Positions 46,406 to 59,039 are shown, counted from the stretch's first letter. The stretch is DNA of 64,000 nucleotides from Brachionus manjavacas (GCA_019054805.1 JAHQIY010000002.1:4154001-4218000), one strand, 5' to 3'. Notes: a model not told the origin generated them from the letters alone. A program made the numbers and translations.

Positions 46406-47332
46406 TAAATATTCAAATTTTATTTTAATTAAAGATATTGATAACTAATGTTATTTTTTTCATCGAAATTTTTATTTAAATTAAAGGAATTATCAAGTAT
46501 GAGTCTTTTATAATGATCAATTTCAGGATTTTAAAATATTCAGAAAAAAAAAACTCCAAAAATTTAAATTTTGAATAAATACCTATGGATTTTATCATTT
46601 TTCAAAAAAAAAAAAATGAAAATGAAAAGTAAATATAATTTTATTTTCCACTGTTAATTTAGCCCTCAAATATTCGTCCCGTACTTCATAGATATTTTGA
46701 AGATTTGTTCGCCCTCAGCAGGTTTTGAAACCTCAATCATCTGCTTACACACAAGCCACTCGGCTATAGGAGTTAAAAAAGTCTAATTTAAAATGTTATC
46801 TATTCATTTTTTTCTTTGTTTTTGACCAACTCAGACCAAATCACTTTGACCAAATCGAGCTAGGAGTCTAAATGAGCAGGCTGTCAAGGATGGACACTCT
46901 TTCTAAATAAAATATTAGTTATAGGATAAACCGAATTGCCGAGTTCTAAATAAGTTGTATTTTTTATATTAGTTTCTGATAATGAATTTAAAAAAGAAAA
47001 GAAAAATCCAAAATTTATTCTTTGCAAGATTTGTATAGATTACCTAATGTTTTAAGTTTTAAAGTTCATTTCTTATTTGAGAGATATTTTAATAAGAATT
47101 GATCGGACAGCTGAGCGTTGAACTACAGCGTTCTATTATTTAATCCACCATTTAAGTAAATACTAAGCCGGAGTCAAACTAACCGTCAATTTTAAGATTT
47201 AAGAACATAAAAAAGAAATTAATGTGAGAATATAAAATTAAAAATTAACAATCCATTTAAAATTTAATTTATAATAAGAAAATAATTTGGTCAGAAAGGA
47301 CAAAGAATTCGCTATAAAATAACAATAAAATA
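46406..47332. other. AT-rich intergenic region
   Basis: No gene is visible. A tRNA-related promoter signature at 46721-46766 is described separately. Confidence 0.5.
46721..46766 (-). repeat. tRNA-derived SINE-like promoter (A and B boxes)
   Basis: On the minus strand TAGCCGAGTGG (46766-46756) fits the tRNA A-box consensus exactly and GTTTCAAAACC (46731-46721) fits the B box with one mismatch. Their spacing is like that of a tRNA gene. The acceptor arms do not pair, so it is not a working tRNA. It is probably the head of a SINE or a decayed tRNA copy. Confidence 0.45.
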
Positions 47333-47363
47333 TCAATAAAGAGAAAAAATAATAAAAATGCTA

Positions 47364-47607
47364 GTCGAGCTAAGGCTGGGATCAGGGACATTTTCACTTA
47401 AATGGTGGTCAAACATACTTAAATTAAGCAATGAGCTTAAAAAATCGATGGTAAAATTTCCATTGGAAATATTTTTTTCACAAAAAATCTCAACTGATTT
47501 ATTATATTGTCCACTTATATTTACTTCCTTCATTGAATCTTTGTCACTACTTGTCGAGCTAAGGCTGGGATCAGGGACATTTTCACTTAAATGGTGGTCA
47601 AACAAAC
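47364..47607 (-). repeat. 189-bp direct duplication with an open frame
   Basis: A 52-bp block starting GTCGAGCTAAGGCTGGGATC occurs at 47364 and again, identically, at 47553, exactly 189 bases apart. On the minus strand an open frame spans both, reading FDHHLSENVPDPSLSSTS twice with 45 residues between. The spacing is a multiple of three, so the duplication keeps frame. The frame has no ATG at its 5' end and I could not link it to further exons. It may be part of a gene of unknown function or a recent DNA duplication. Confidence 0.5.
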
Positions 47608-47612
47608 GTTAA

Positions 47613-48699
47613 ATTAGCATACGATCTAAAGCTTTTTACATATTTCTTTTTTTTCACCCTGAATTATAGAATTTTTTATCAGAAGTACGCTCTCATAAAA
47701 TTCACGTAGTTAAATTTTTATTTTACACTTTTTTTCTAGATTTATGCTTTTTTATTTGCATGTCTCAAAAGGGTCTTGTTCATGTTTTAGTAGTTAGCTA
47801 ATTTTCTCTTTACCCCTTTCTTGGCTTATCCTTTTCTATTCAATGAAATTTAAATTATTTTCACGTTTATTCTGATTTTCTAAAATTTAAAATTTATTAC
47901 TCAATTTAATATTTTTTTAGTTTTTATTTATAAAAGCTTTTGACTTGAATGTATGTGACTTTATTTTTCTACTTTGTTTTTTTTTTCTTTTTTGTATAGA
48001 TTTTATTTAATATTTTTAGTTAAAATAATTAGTAAGATTACGATTGACATTTTATGACAGACAGATTATTGTTCAAGTGTTGATACTCAAAAAACGAAAA
48101 ATTATTTGAATGATCGTTTTTCTCTCAAATTATCTCGTTGATTTAAAGATTATTGTCATCAATGATTCTTTAATTAAATATTAATGTTGTTTTGCCACAT
48201 AATAATTCAATGGCAATAATTCTGGTTTTTGGTGCTTCAAATAGAATTACTTTTACGGATTTCAAATAATCTCTTCTGAGGGCTAAAAATTTGATTTTCT
48301 TATAAATCATAAATCTGTTGGAAGCAATCTTATCATGATTTGGATTTTTTCTTATAATTAAAATATATTTTTAAATATTTAGTGTGCTAAATCCTCTAGG
48401 CTTTGTGACTTATGCGTTGAAATCCGTGCTGAACGCCTTGAGAAAAATCTTTACTCGTTACCACTAGAATTGTCAAAATTCTTAATCGCTAAAACATTTT
48501 CAATTTTGATTTATATTTTTAATTTCGTGATTTAGTGATCATTTTTCTAATAATTAATAAATCGATTTTTTAATTTTTAGTGAGCTGAATCCTGTGTTTA
48601 TGTCTTGCAAAATTTAAATCAAATTAAGATTAGGTTTAAGATTACTTAGACAAAGAAGTCTTTTAAACAGCCTGAATTCTTCAGTGATAAAATTTTGTA
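47613..48699. other. AT-rich intergenic region
   Basis: I see no gene, RNA or clear mobile element. Confidence 0.45.
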
Positions 48700-49620
48700 T
48701 CATCTATTCCAGGATAATTCATTCAACGCAAATCGAAAATCTCGTGTTGGCGGAGGCATCTGTATTTATTGTAGAAATAATTTTAATTTCATTCCCTTTA
48801 GATGATCAGGTACTAAATTCAGACAAATTGAATGATTGAACAGGTATGGTGCAAATCAAGGTTGGAAAAGAAAACATTTTAATTGATTGTATCTATAGAC
48901 TTCCGGTTTTTTAAGAGTTGGTGAACTGTTGTCTCGTGGCATTTTTACTGGAGTTCTTATTTGTGGTTATATTAATTTCCCCAACATTCATTGGAGCAGT
49001 GAATTTTATAATTTGGTAAACGACTCATCAAATTCTTTCTCAGCGAGAAAGAATTTGCGATACTCTTGATGATTTTTTTTAATACAAAATGTTCATTCAC
49101 CTACTTAACAATTAAGTTTAGGTGTTATAGGTAACATTTTGGACTTAGTTATTACAGAAGAGCAAAACCGTATCACATAAATAGTCTACGGTCCTCCTCT
49201 AGATAAAATTAACCGTGGCCATCTAGCTTTAAGCTGGAATTTTAATTTTAAAGATAGTGAAATGTCCGAGTTCTCTAGCCAGAAATATATGTACAGTAAA
49301 AGTGATAATACATCGATAACTAAGGAATTTTTAGAAATTAAACATTAACGATAGATTTCTAAGACATTATTCTAATATTTGTAATCGCTTTATACTATAA
49401 GTATTGTTATGAATGACAAAAGATCTGTTCCATGGTTAACAAAGTATGTTAAGAAAAAGTTGAGAAAAAAAAATTCAGCTTGGCAAGGATATAAAATGAG
49501 CGGATGGGTAAGCGATAAAAATCTTATTTTTTGTAAAGCTAAAAAGAGGCTGTTTCTACCGTTGACTTAGCTGTACGAAATTAGCCAAGCTCTCAGTTTC
49601 AAAGAATATTCCATCATGGT
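48700..49620 (+). mobile_element. Strongly decayed LINE endonuclease region
   Basis: Short readable pieces in changing frames follow the order of a CR1-type endonuclease and linker: VGGGICIY, LICGYINFPNIHWSS, NILDLVITEEQNRI-like codons near 49133, STVLL/DKINRGHLALSWN near 49190, and SVPWLTKYVKKKLRKKNSAW near 49420. Many stops and indels are present. No reverse transcriptase domain follows. Confidence 0.65.
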
Positions 49621-51487
49621 TATGAATAACCTTGTCTATCTTAATTAATATTTTATTAATATTTTAAAGATTAATTGCAAAATAAAGGCTTTACTTACAA
49701 AACAATCTATAGCTAGAAAAATAAAATAGAAATATTTACAATTATTAAAATTTCTTAATTTTTTTTAATAAACCTAATATATTTTATTTTGGACTAAAAA
49801 CTCCCAGTTTCGATTTCAATTCTTATTTGAGCGCAAAATCTTACTATAAATTTACAAAAATAGCAAAAATATCCGTCAACTGGTTGTTTTTAGTATCAAT
49901 TTTTAATTTTTAGACTCAAAAGACTTTAATTTATTTTGAATCTTTTTTTTTTAAATTTAAAATTTTTTTCCGTGTAAGTAGAACATTTTTTATCTAATCT
50001 AAAATTAAAACACTTTCTTAGTATTAAAGAAAAAAAAATTTCCGTTTTTACCCCAAAAAGTTTTACAAGGTTTACATTAGAAAATTGTTCTTAGTTATTA
50101 CCTTGACGAAAAGGGCTAAATCCCTATTTTTTAGCAAGATATGCATCTCATTTACAATATTCGTCCAAGATATTAAATTTTGGTATGGAACAAAGCCAAT
50201 CACCATTTTGGGAAAATTACTTTTTTGAAAATTGCAAAACAAAATTTTCAATTTATATTTTAATTGTTCATTTTTTAATTTTTGTTATTCAAAAAAATAA
50301 AATAATTATATTTGATAAGATTTTGTAAAACGTCAAATAAAAAAGATAAAAAAATTCCAATATGCTGTAACGAAACAATCAAAAACTTAACTTATTCGTC
50401 GGGTTGTATTTAGTTTTCCAAGACAACTTGTTTTTCTAATTGCTTTATAATTAGATGGATGGATTCATAAATCATTAGAAGATATCATATTCAAAAGAAG
50501 TAGAGAAAATTATTTGAAGCTTTTCTGGTCCTAAACCATAATGTTTGGTTTAAAATGCGTGGTGTCAATTGTTAGACAAAATGAAAAATGCAATTTTTGG
50601 GACGAAGAAGAGCATAAAATATCGAAATTCGTGGTCAAAGATTCCGTGAGAGGTGTAAGAAGGCTTTTGTTTAAAAATAATTGATAATTTATTTTTATTT
50701 GATAAAGTATAAATTTAATTTAACAAAGGAAAAATATTAAACCGTCATATAAGAACAAAATTTATTGTCTTTTAAAGATAAAACAGGGTCCGGGGCAGAG
50801 CCCTGGTTTAGGGATTCGGGTATGTTGTAGATTAGAGAACTATTAGTTAAAATTAATAATTACTTTTTATGAATTAATCTTTAATTTTATTATCCATATG
50901 ACGATTTTATTTATTTTCTTATGAAAATTATTGACGGGTTAAAATGCATCCATAAATAATATCTGACTTTTAATTATAGAAAAACAATATAGAGTTATTT
51001 TCAATTATGAAAACTTTTAAATAAATTTTTCTAAAAAATTTCTTCTTTTTTTTTTTTAATTTTGTGCCACAAATTCCTGGTTTAAATTTTAATTCATATT
51101 TGAGCCCAAAATCTAAATTTAAATATTCAAAAATATAACAAAAATATCTGTTTACTGGTTATTAGCTAAAAATTGCAAAGAAAAAATGAACACTTCTAAA
51201 AAAAAATTTAAAAAGTTTCCTTAGTTTCTTAGTAATTAATAAAAATAAAATAATTACTTTGTGTCTGGATTCCTAATTTAATCAAACTTAGATTTTTAGG
51301 AAAACTAGATTTTATTTTTTATTTGATTTAATTTGATTACATTTTTGTTTTTACGCCTTATACATCAGCAAAGAGACACCATCACTTGGACAAAGCAACA
51401 CCGAATCAACTCTTGCTTGAACTTTTTTGTCAATTTTAATTTTATCAGTTTTGTGTTGTTACAGAGTTTTCAGTTCAAATTGCATGA
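49621..51487. other. AT-rich intergenic region
   Basis: No gene is recognised. A patch at 50787-50830 (GGGTCCGGGGCAGAGCCCTGG) is GC-rich and palindromic around CAGAGCCCTG and may be a transposon end. I could not find its partner. Confidence 0.45.
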
Positions 51488-53143
51488 ATGTATACTAAAA
51501 AAGTTTTCGAAATAAACAACAGCACCATGAAAAAACAATCGGTTCACAAAATATCATCATCAAACAGCAGTTTGAGGAAGCAATCAATTCAACAAACATC
51601 TTCTTCCTTTATGAAAATGTCAATTTATGAAACGTTCTATAATCCTAATATTCCATTTAACTTGGCATCTAAAAAATCCAAACAGGAACGTGAACAATTA
51701 AGAAAAGAACAATCACAAAAAAACGGAGTTTATCGAATTTCATTACAAAAATCCCGAGTTGACCGAGTTCCATCACAAAAACCCCAGGTTGATCGAGTTT
51801 CATCACAAAAACCCCGAGTTGACCGAGTTCCATCACAAAAACCCCATGTTGATCGAGTTTCATCACAAAAACCCCAGGTTGGCCAAGTTTCATCAAAAAA
51901 AACCCAAGTTGATCGAGTTTCATCAGAGTCCTACTTCCTAATGAGTCTACTTCACAAAAGTGGCGCAAACGACTCAGATAACGATTCTGAAAACTATGCA
52001 TTTAATGAAGATATTGAATACTATGGGACAAAAAATAAAAAATATTCACAATCAATTACAAGCCCATATGATTTGGCCTTAAAGAATAGAGAAATATTCC
52101 TAAAAAAATATTTTAACCCTGTCAAAGCCCAAGCTAATTTAAGTATAAATCATTTTATTTTGATGTGCACTCTGGGACGCGGTAGCTTCGGCCGAGTTTT
52201 GCTGGCCTATCATGAAGAAAATGATAAATATTATGCAGTCAAAGTTTTGAATAAAGAAAAATTGGTAAAAAACCATCAAATAGCTCATACAATTAATGAA
52301 AGGAATATTTTATATGCTTGTCATCATCCAAACATTATATATCTGTATGCTTCTTTTAAAGATAATTCCAATATTTACTTTGTCAATGATGTGTATTGCA
52401 ACAGTGATTTGTATAGCTTATTAAAACGCTATAAGAGCTTTGATGAACACTATTCCAAATTTTTGTGTGCAAACATTTTTTTAGCTCTTGAATATCTTCA
52501 TGCAAATGATGTTATCTATCGTGATCTTAAGCCAGAAAACATTCTCATAGGTAACAATGGCTATTTGAAATTGACAGACTTTGGTTTTGCCAAAAAAATT
52601 TCAACATATGCCGAGACAATGTGTGGAACGCCTGATTACATTAGCCCAGAGTAAAAAAAAATTTTGTTTATTTTTTCTAATTTTTTTGTTAATTTTTTAA
52701 GAGTACTCAGTGGAAAACCTTACGGAAAATCAGTTGATTGGTGGGCATTCGGCATATTTACGTATGAAATGAATTTTGGCAAGCCTCCATTCTGTGCCAG
52801 TAACTTGAATGACACAGACGCCTTGTACCAAATCATTTTAAACGGCAATTACTCAATACCGAATAAGTTTAGTCCAGTCCTAGGTGATTTGTGTACAAGA
52901 CTTTTAGAAAAAAACACCAAGAGACGTCTTGGGTGCTTAAAACGAGGCTCGTGTGATATCAGAGATCATCCTTGGTTTTATGACTTAGACTGGATGGCAC
53001 TCTATGAGCAAGCATATCCGGCCCCATACGTTCCCAGACCAAAAAGTCCCGATGATGTAATGAGAAAAAATTCAAGCAAAAATGAAGAAGCTATTGTAAT
53101 TACAAAAAATGATCAGTACAGAAATGAATTTATTGATTTCTAA
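51488..53143 (+). CDS. PKA-like AGC serine/threonine kinase
   Basis: Exons are 51488-52650 and 52702-53143, giving 534 residues. Residues 1-215 are an N-terminal extension absent from normal PKA, with decapeptide repeats at residues 83-148. The kinase domain follows: LGRGSFGRVLLA, YAVKVLNKEKLVK (ATP lysine), YRDLKPENILIG, LTDFGFAKK, MCGTPDYISPE (activation-loop threonine), KSVDWWAFGIFTYEMNFGKP, and LGCLKRGSCDIRDHPWF, a PKA/PRKX-type C-lobe. The C-terminus EFIDF resembles the PKA hydrophobic tail. All catalytic residues are present, so activity is expected. Compared with PKA it is divergent around residues 300-325 (FVNDVYCNSDLYSLLK), so substrate use and regulatory-subunit binding may differ. 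There is a TTTTCAG 14 bases before the ATG. Confidence 0.85.
51734..51928 (+). repeat. Coding minisatellite, 30-bp unit
   Basis: About six and a half tandem 30-bp units encode R-V-(P/S)-S-Q-K-P-x-V-D. Units 2 to 5 are almost identical at the DNA level, unit 1 and unit 6 are more diverged. The reading frame is kept throughout. Confidence 0.9.
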
Positions 53144-53341
53144 AATATTATTGAAATCTTTTTCTTGCCACTGAACCGGTCAAAATTTTCAGTTAAAAAT
53201 TTATTTCTAAAAATAAATAAGGTTTTTCTAGTGAAAACGTTTTTTAATTAAATTTTGTTTTATAATATTTTATTTTAAAATAAATATAATCACATATTAA
53301 GGAAGCATGATTCAGTGAAATTCAGTACAAAAGAACGTAAT

Positions 53342-53616
53342 AAAATGATACAAAATCCAATTACTTTATTTCTAGGAGAATAGAATTAATTCTGTGAATG
53401 CAACATAAATAGTATTTATTTTTCGAATTCTGGTATACTCTGCAAATTTAGCAGAAATTAAATTCAATTTATTAAAGCGCAGTGCGTTTTGCAGAGATTG
53501 GTCACATCACTGGCAAACTTTGGCATCCGATGGAATTAAGCATGGTGCGCCATTCTTCATGCAAAAACTTAATTTTGAACATCTAGAAATAAAGTAATTG
53601 GATTTTGTATCATTTT
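53342..53616. mobile_element. MITE with 34-bp inverted ends
   Basis: AAAATGATACAAAATCCAAT opens the left end, and the inverted right end is the same for 34 bp (through TTTATTTCTAG). The interior has GCGCAGTGCG and CACATCACTGGC words and is less AT-rich than its surroundings. No coding frame and no clear target duplication are seen. Confidence 0.75.
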
Positions 53617-55977
53617 GTTTATGAATTATAATTGCTAAAAAATTGAAATAATTCAAAATTGAAATTCAAAAATGAAATAATTTAAATTTTAAAATTTCTA
53701 TAACATTAAAAAAAAGAGAAATTTTAGTTCTGATACCAAAAAATTTTAGAGTTTTCGGCCAAATTTTATTAAAAACCACAAAAAATTAATGATATATCTG
53801 AAAACAGAAAACATTCTGTTCCTAAAGAATATGAATTTTGAGTCCATTTAAAGTCAAGATTTATCGAACATCAAAGACAAATTAAATCAATTTTTGATGA
53901 TTTCTTTCAACCTTTAATAAACGTCATTATACAATCTATCCAATCTTTTTTTTAACTTTTAATTAATTTATAATTTTTAATATAATTTAGAGTTCCAAAA
54001 TAAAAATGGGCACTGAACAATTAATATTATGATCACAATAGCAAAATTCGTATTCAATTTTTTCCTTTCTAACTCCAAATATTATCTTTTTTTATTTAAT
54101 TCACGTTTTATAGATTTTTAAATGATTTTGCCAAACTTTTGAATAAAATTTTCAAATTTTTTCACCACTTCGTTGTTCAATTCCCAAGTAATCCTTTTAA
54201 CAATACAAAAACGAGAATTATCGATAAGATCCTTAATTCTCGAAAATTTTTCGCTAAGTATCGTTAATTTATTTTATTTTTTTATCGTTTCTTACCAATA
54301 CTATATCCTTGATTTTTTAATAATTTTTTTGTTATTTAAGCTTATTAATAAGTTATCATTCACGGCAATAAAATTTCAAATCTTAAATTTGTGTTAATTT
54401 GCATTCAGTCATTTTGTAAGCTTCAAAATTAATTAGTGATGAAATCGAATATCAATATTGGGAACGAAATTCAAATAACTAAGAAATTCGGAAAAACATA
54501 TTATTAACATTTAATATTTAAAAAAAAAATATATAAAATATTTAAAATTCCGAAAAAGTTAATTGAAAAACGATTTATTTGAATTAAATATTTAAATTCA
54601 AGAATATTTAAAATAATAATTTAAATAGAAAAAAATTGAATTTAATATTTGATCCTCTAAAAGTCTGATTTTTGTTTTCGATTTTACTAAAAATCTAATC
54701 AAATATTCGAATTAATGAATAATCGAATATAAAAATCAAATTTTTTAATATTCGAATCATTTATTCGAATTTTATATTAATCGAATCAAGTATTTGAATA
54801 AAAAAAATTTTAAAAAATTAAAAATATATTTGAATACACAACGAATTAAATGTTTATAATAACAAAAAATACAAAAAAATGACTAAAGTTATATTTATCA
54901 CTAAAGTAGTTATAATTTAGAAGGATGTGTATTAAAATTTTGAAAAGGATTTAATTTTAAAATCAATAATTTTAAATACGCTTGTTTTATTAAACTTTAG
55001 TAAATTACTTCTTTTTAAATAACAAAAAAGCATTTTTCAGTTCAGAAAAAAATTAACTGTAGACATAAAAAAATAAAAAATTATTCCGAATTTATCAAAT
55101 ATTGCATTTTTTTTTAATTTTTGATAAATTCGAATTTATTAATCGATTTTAAAAGAAGTCGAAACCAGTATTCGAAGTTTAAAAAATTCAAATATTGAAT
55201 TCGAATTGTTTAAATATTAAATTCAATATTTGAATTTTTTAATTAATTTAAAAAAGGAATTATGTCAATGTCGTTTTTTGATTACTTCTCATCAAACTCA
55301 TCAAGCCTATACGTAAGCGGCTGCGGTAAAAATACAATTCTTCAAGCCTAAAACATTTTAAATTCGTTATTTTAGTCTTTCTCCGATCTAAGACACACCA
55401 GTCGGTATTATTTAATTGTTTTTAAAATTTGAAGATAAAAATATTAATTGGATAACCAAATAATTGTATTTATTCATATAAAAGTTATGGTTCATTTATT
55501 AAAATCCTCAAACACATTTCTTTGCAATATTCTTTATTTAAAAATAAAAAAATGAATCTATCAAGGTGCTTTATAAAATAGCCCTTAAATTATAAATATT
55601 TTTTCCGACTATAATTGATTATTAAATAAATGCATTTAATTAAAAAAAATAATCAGTATAAATGAAATGAAACAAGGCAAAAAATATTTCAACACAAGTA
55701 ATTTGTATACAAATGATTAAAAAAATCAGCTATTCAATGAAACAGTAAAAGCTTTTTTTTAAGCTTGAACTTCGTACGCTTAGCTTAGCTTTTTTTGGAT
55801 ATGTAAAAAAAGTCAATTTTTGCGTAAATTAAAGTTATCATTTAAAATTTTTAAATTTAAATTTTTGATTTTATTCATTCTTATTTTAAGTTATATTGTT
55901 TCATTGACTGAAAAATGTTTATATTCATTTATTTTTCTGAATGTCCTGAACAGATTTACAAATAAATATAACATTTG

Positions 55978-56466
55978 ATCTCGATTTTAATGACATGTCA
56001 GAGTATATATAGTGACACGTCGTTGAATATCGAACACTGGTTTTCAGAATTCCTTAATGACATGTCACTAATGTCGAAAATAGCCTAAAATTGACCATTT
56101 TGCAAAATTTCTCAATGTCTTTATCTCAAAATAAAGTGTAAAATAAAACAATAAATGAATTTTTCTAAAAAAAAAAAGGGAAGTTTCATTACCTAATCGA
56201 AGCTAAATGCCTTTTACTTTTTAATTTTTTATTAAAAAAAGCTTATTTTTGAAAGTCATCTTGTTTTCGAGTCAAAATTTTGAATCCTTTAAAATTAAGA
56301 AAGCATAATTAAGCTTACTGACATGTCACTAATGTCGAAACAAAAATTTGGAAAAACTGTCAATTTAAGGCTATTTTTACCATTTTGAAAACCAGCGTTC
56401 GATATTTAACGACATGTCACAATAGTTGGGTATACGAACATTGTGACATGTCACTAAAATCGAGAT
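55978..56466. mobile_element. Foldback element with GACATGTCA repeats
   Basis: The ends ATCTCGATTTTAATGACATG and its inverted partner ending ACTAAAATCGAGAT pair over about 24 bp. A second pair, GTCGTTGAATATCGAACACT near 56020 and its inverse near 56390-56413, continues the arms. The palindrome TGACATGTCA occurs five times. It has no coding frame and can fold back on itself. Confidence 0.75.
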
Positions 56467-57543
56467 TATACGCTATTAAAAAATATTTCTCTTCGACAAT
56501 ACAAATTTTATTTTATTTTATTGTCTATAAGAATTAGTTTTAATAAGAAAAAAATTAATTTCACCTGGACCAGTCTTAAATCAAACCGCTGTTTAAAGAT
56601 AAGGTGCAGAATATTTTTAAAAATTTTAAATTATTTATAGACGTAACTATTACCGTATTTAGCAGCCAGATAAATCAGAACACGACTTGGGTACATTCAA
56701 CACAAAAGATTTTTGATTAAATCAACGATTTTTGCTATCGGTTCCTTATCGATAGAATTAACTAATTAGACTTAGGTAATAGTTGAAATTATATTTGATA
56801 ATTAAAAGGAGTTGGAGTTGTATCCGAGTCTTAAATACTGGGCTAATGGCCATTTATACACTAAAATCAAGGGGTAATTTGCAAGTATTTAAAATAGGTC
56901 TTACCACTTCCCATAGTTTCATATGATGTAAAAAGGATAAGGGTAAGTTTTTCACTTAGAATAAAAATCTGATTCTAAATACTATTTATGTAACATATAT
57001 TCTGAAAACCCAAATCGTTATCGACATCGTTTGCAAAGAAATAGGCTCTTTAACATTAAAAAAAAGAGAAAAAGCTAGTTTATATTTATGAAAACTCCAG
57101 ATCACTTTCAGATATATTTTATTAAATTTTCTGTTTGCCGGGTTTACATAATTAAAAAAAAAAAAAAATAAAAATTTAAGAGTGATCTGAGGTATGTTTT
57201 CTAAATGTTTTCTGTGTTTTAAAAGATTTTCAACTCTCTCTTTAGTAAAAATTTTATCATTTTACGAGTCTTTGATTCTTTAAAAAATTTGACATATTTT
57301 TCTTCTATAAATAAGATTTAGTTAGGTCAAGAAAAATTCTATTCATCAAAACACTAAAGTATTTATAGAAAAATATTAGTTATAATTTCAAACAATAATC
57401 GATTTAATTTTGCAATTTTTTCAAAGCTTTTAAAAAAAAATTCTATTTATTTGCGAGTACATAATACAAAAAAATATTAAATAACTTTAGAATTTGAACT
57501 TGAAGTAATTATTTAACAAAATTTTCTATTTTATTATATAATA

Positions 57544-58605
57544 ATGTTCGGAATTAAAAATTTGATTCGTTCTGGTTCCAGTTTGGCCAGACTAAAGCAT
57601 ACATTAGTTGTCGTTGAACATGACAATCAAAAACTATCACAAATTACTTTAAACACAGTAACTGCTGCAACAAAAATTCCAAAGAATGAAACTGTCACTT
57701 GCATTGTTGCTGGTACTGGATGTGGCAAGATTGCTGAAGAAGTTTCTCGCATTGCGGGTGTTAACAAAGTATTGGTGGTTGACGATGCCAACTTGAACGG
57801 ATTTTTACCAGAAACCGTCGCGCCGGTTTTAGTCGATTTGCAGAGAAAAAATAATTTCACTCATATTGCTTTTGGATCATCGGCTTTTGGCAAAAATTTA
57901 ATGCCAAGAGTTGCTGCTCTGCTTGATGTACAGCCAGTTTCGGACATTGTTGGATTTGATGATGAGAACACTTTTGTGAGAACAATCTATGCCGGAAACG
58001 CAATTCAAACTGTTAGATCTAAGGATCCGATCAAAATATTCACAGTTCGAGGAACAGCATTCGAAGCCGCAAAAGCCGAAAACACTTCAGCAGCTGAGGT
58101 AGCTCCGGCTGGAATTACCACCAAAGCTTCTGACCAAGCCATTTTTGTCAATCAACAGTTGGCAAAATCTGACAGACCAGCTCTCAATGCTGCAAAGGTT
58201 GTTATTTCAGGAGGAAGAGGTTTGCAAAATGGAGAGAACTTTAAAATACTCTATGATTTGGCCGATACAATGAATGCTGCTGTTGGTGCATCAAGAGCAG
58301 CAGTTGATGCCGGATACGTACCAAACGATCTTCAAATTGGTCAGACGGGAAAAATTGTTGCACCAGAGCTTTACATAGCGGTGGGTGTAAGTGGTGCAAT
58401 TCAACATTTAGCCGGTATTTTGTTTGAAATTTTTTTTTTAAGCAAAAAATAAATTAAAAAATTTCCAGGTATGAAAGACAGTAAAACAATAGCAGCAATA
58501 AACAAGGATCCTGAAGCTCCAATTTTTCAAGTAGCAGATTTGGGTTTGGTGGGTGATTTGTTTAAAGAAGTGCCTGAATTGACAAAAATGTTAAAGAAAA
58601 ATTGA
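57544..58605 (+). CDS. ETFA: Electron transfer flavoprotein alpha subunit
   Basis: Exons are 57544-58414 and 58469-58605, giving 335 residues, the normal length. The second exon ([20 protein letters not shown] onwards) is essential: the first exon's apparent stop at 58452 is intronic. ETF collects electrons from mitochondrial acyl-CoA and other dehydrogenases and passes them to ETF-QO. The N-terminus [20 protein letters not shown] is a good mitochondrial presequence. FAD-binding features are [54 protein letters not shown] and the second-exon block [23 protein letters not shown] is not in the window. Confidence 0.95.
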
Positions 58606-59039
58606 ATAAATTTATTTAGCAAAATGTCGAAAGATTTAAAAAAAAATTAATAAATAAACTAAAGATTTTAAATAAAACAAATGAATAAAGATTTACTCAC
58701 AAATTTAATCAATAAAAATAACAAAGATGAAAATTAAAGGAAAATAATTTAGAATTAAAGGTTGGTACTAGAACACAAAATATAATTAATTTGTTAAAGC
58801 AACATTTAACTAATTAAATATTTTAAAATTTGTTAAGAGATTTTTTGTTAATTAACAACTAATTTAGAAAAAATTAAGGGTAAAACTGACCAAGGAAGTA
58901 TTAGATATGAGCCTTTTGACATCGCTTTTTATGATTCTAGACAAAAATAAAAATAAAAAAAGTCTTGATTTTTATTAAAGATAAATAAAAAGAAAAAGAA
59001 AAATGAATATATATTTTATTATTTTATTTTATTTATTTG
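58606..59039. other. Short AT-rich spacer
   Basis: It contains AATAAA words just after the ETFA stop and A/T runs. I see nothing else. Confidence 0.5.

Larger units (their letters stand above)
53144..57543. other. AT-rich intergenic region with two inverted-repeat elements
   Basis: No gene is visible in 4.4 kb. It contains a 275-bp element at 53342-53616, a foldback at 55978-56466 and, between 54600 and 55250, a run of ATTCGAA and TCGAATA words forming many small palindromes. Confidence 0.5.

Noticed and set aside
46721-46790. Functional tRNA gene
   Set aside because: A and B boxes are present but the acceptor ends do not pair and no anticodon stem is convincing.
51669-52001. 110-codon minus-strand frame opposite the kinase N-terminus
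   Set aside because: It is the antisense of the coding minisatellite. The repetitive MKLDQ pattern only mirrors the 30-bp repeat.
54173-54397. 74-codon hydrophobic frame
   Set aside because: It is rich in Leu, Ile and Phe, as expected for chance frames in T-rich DNA, with no family signature.
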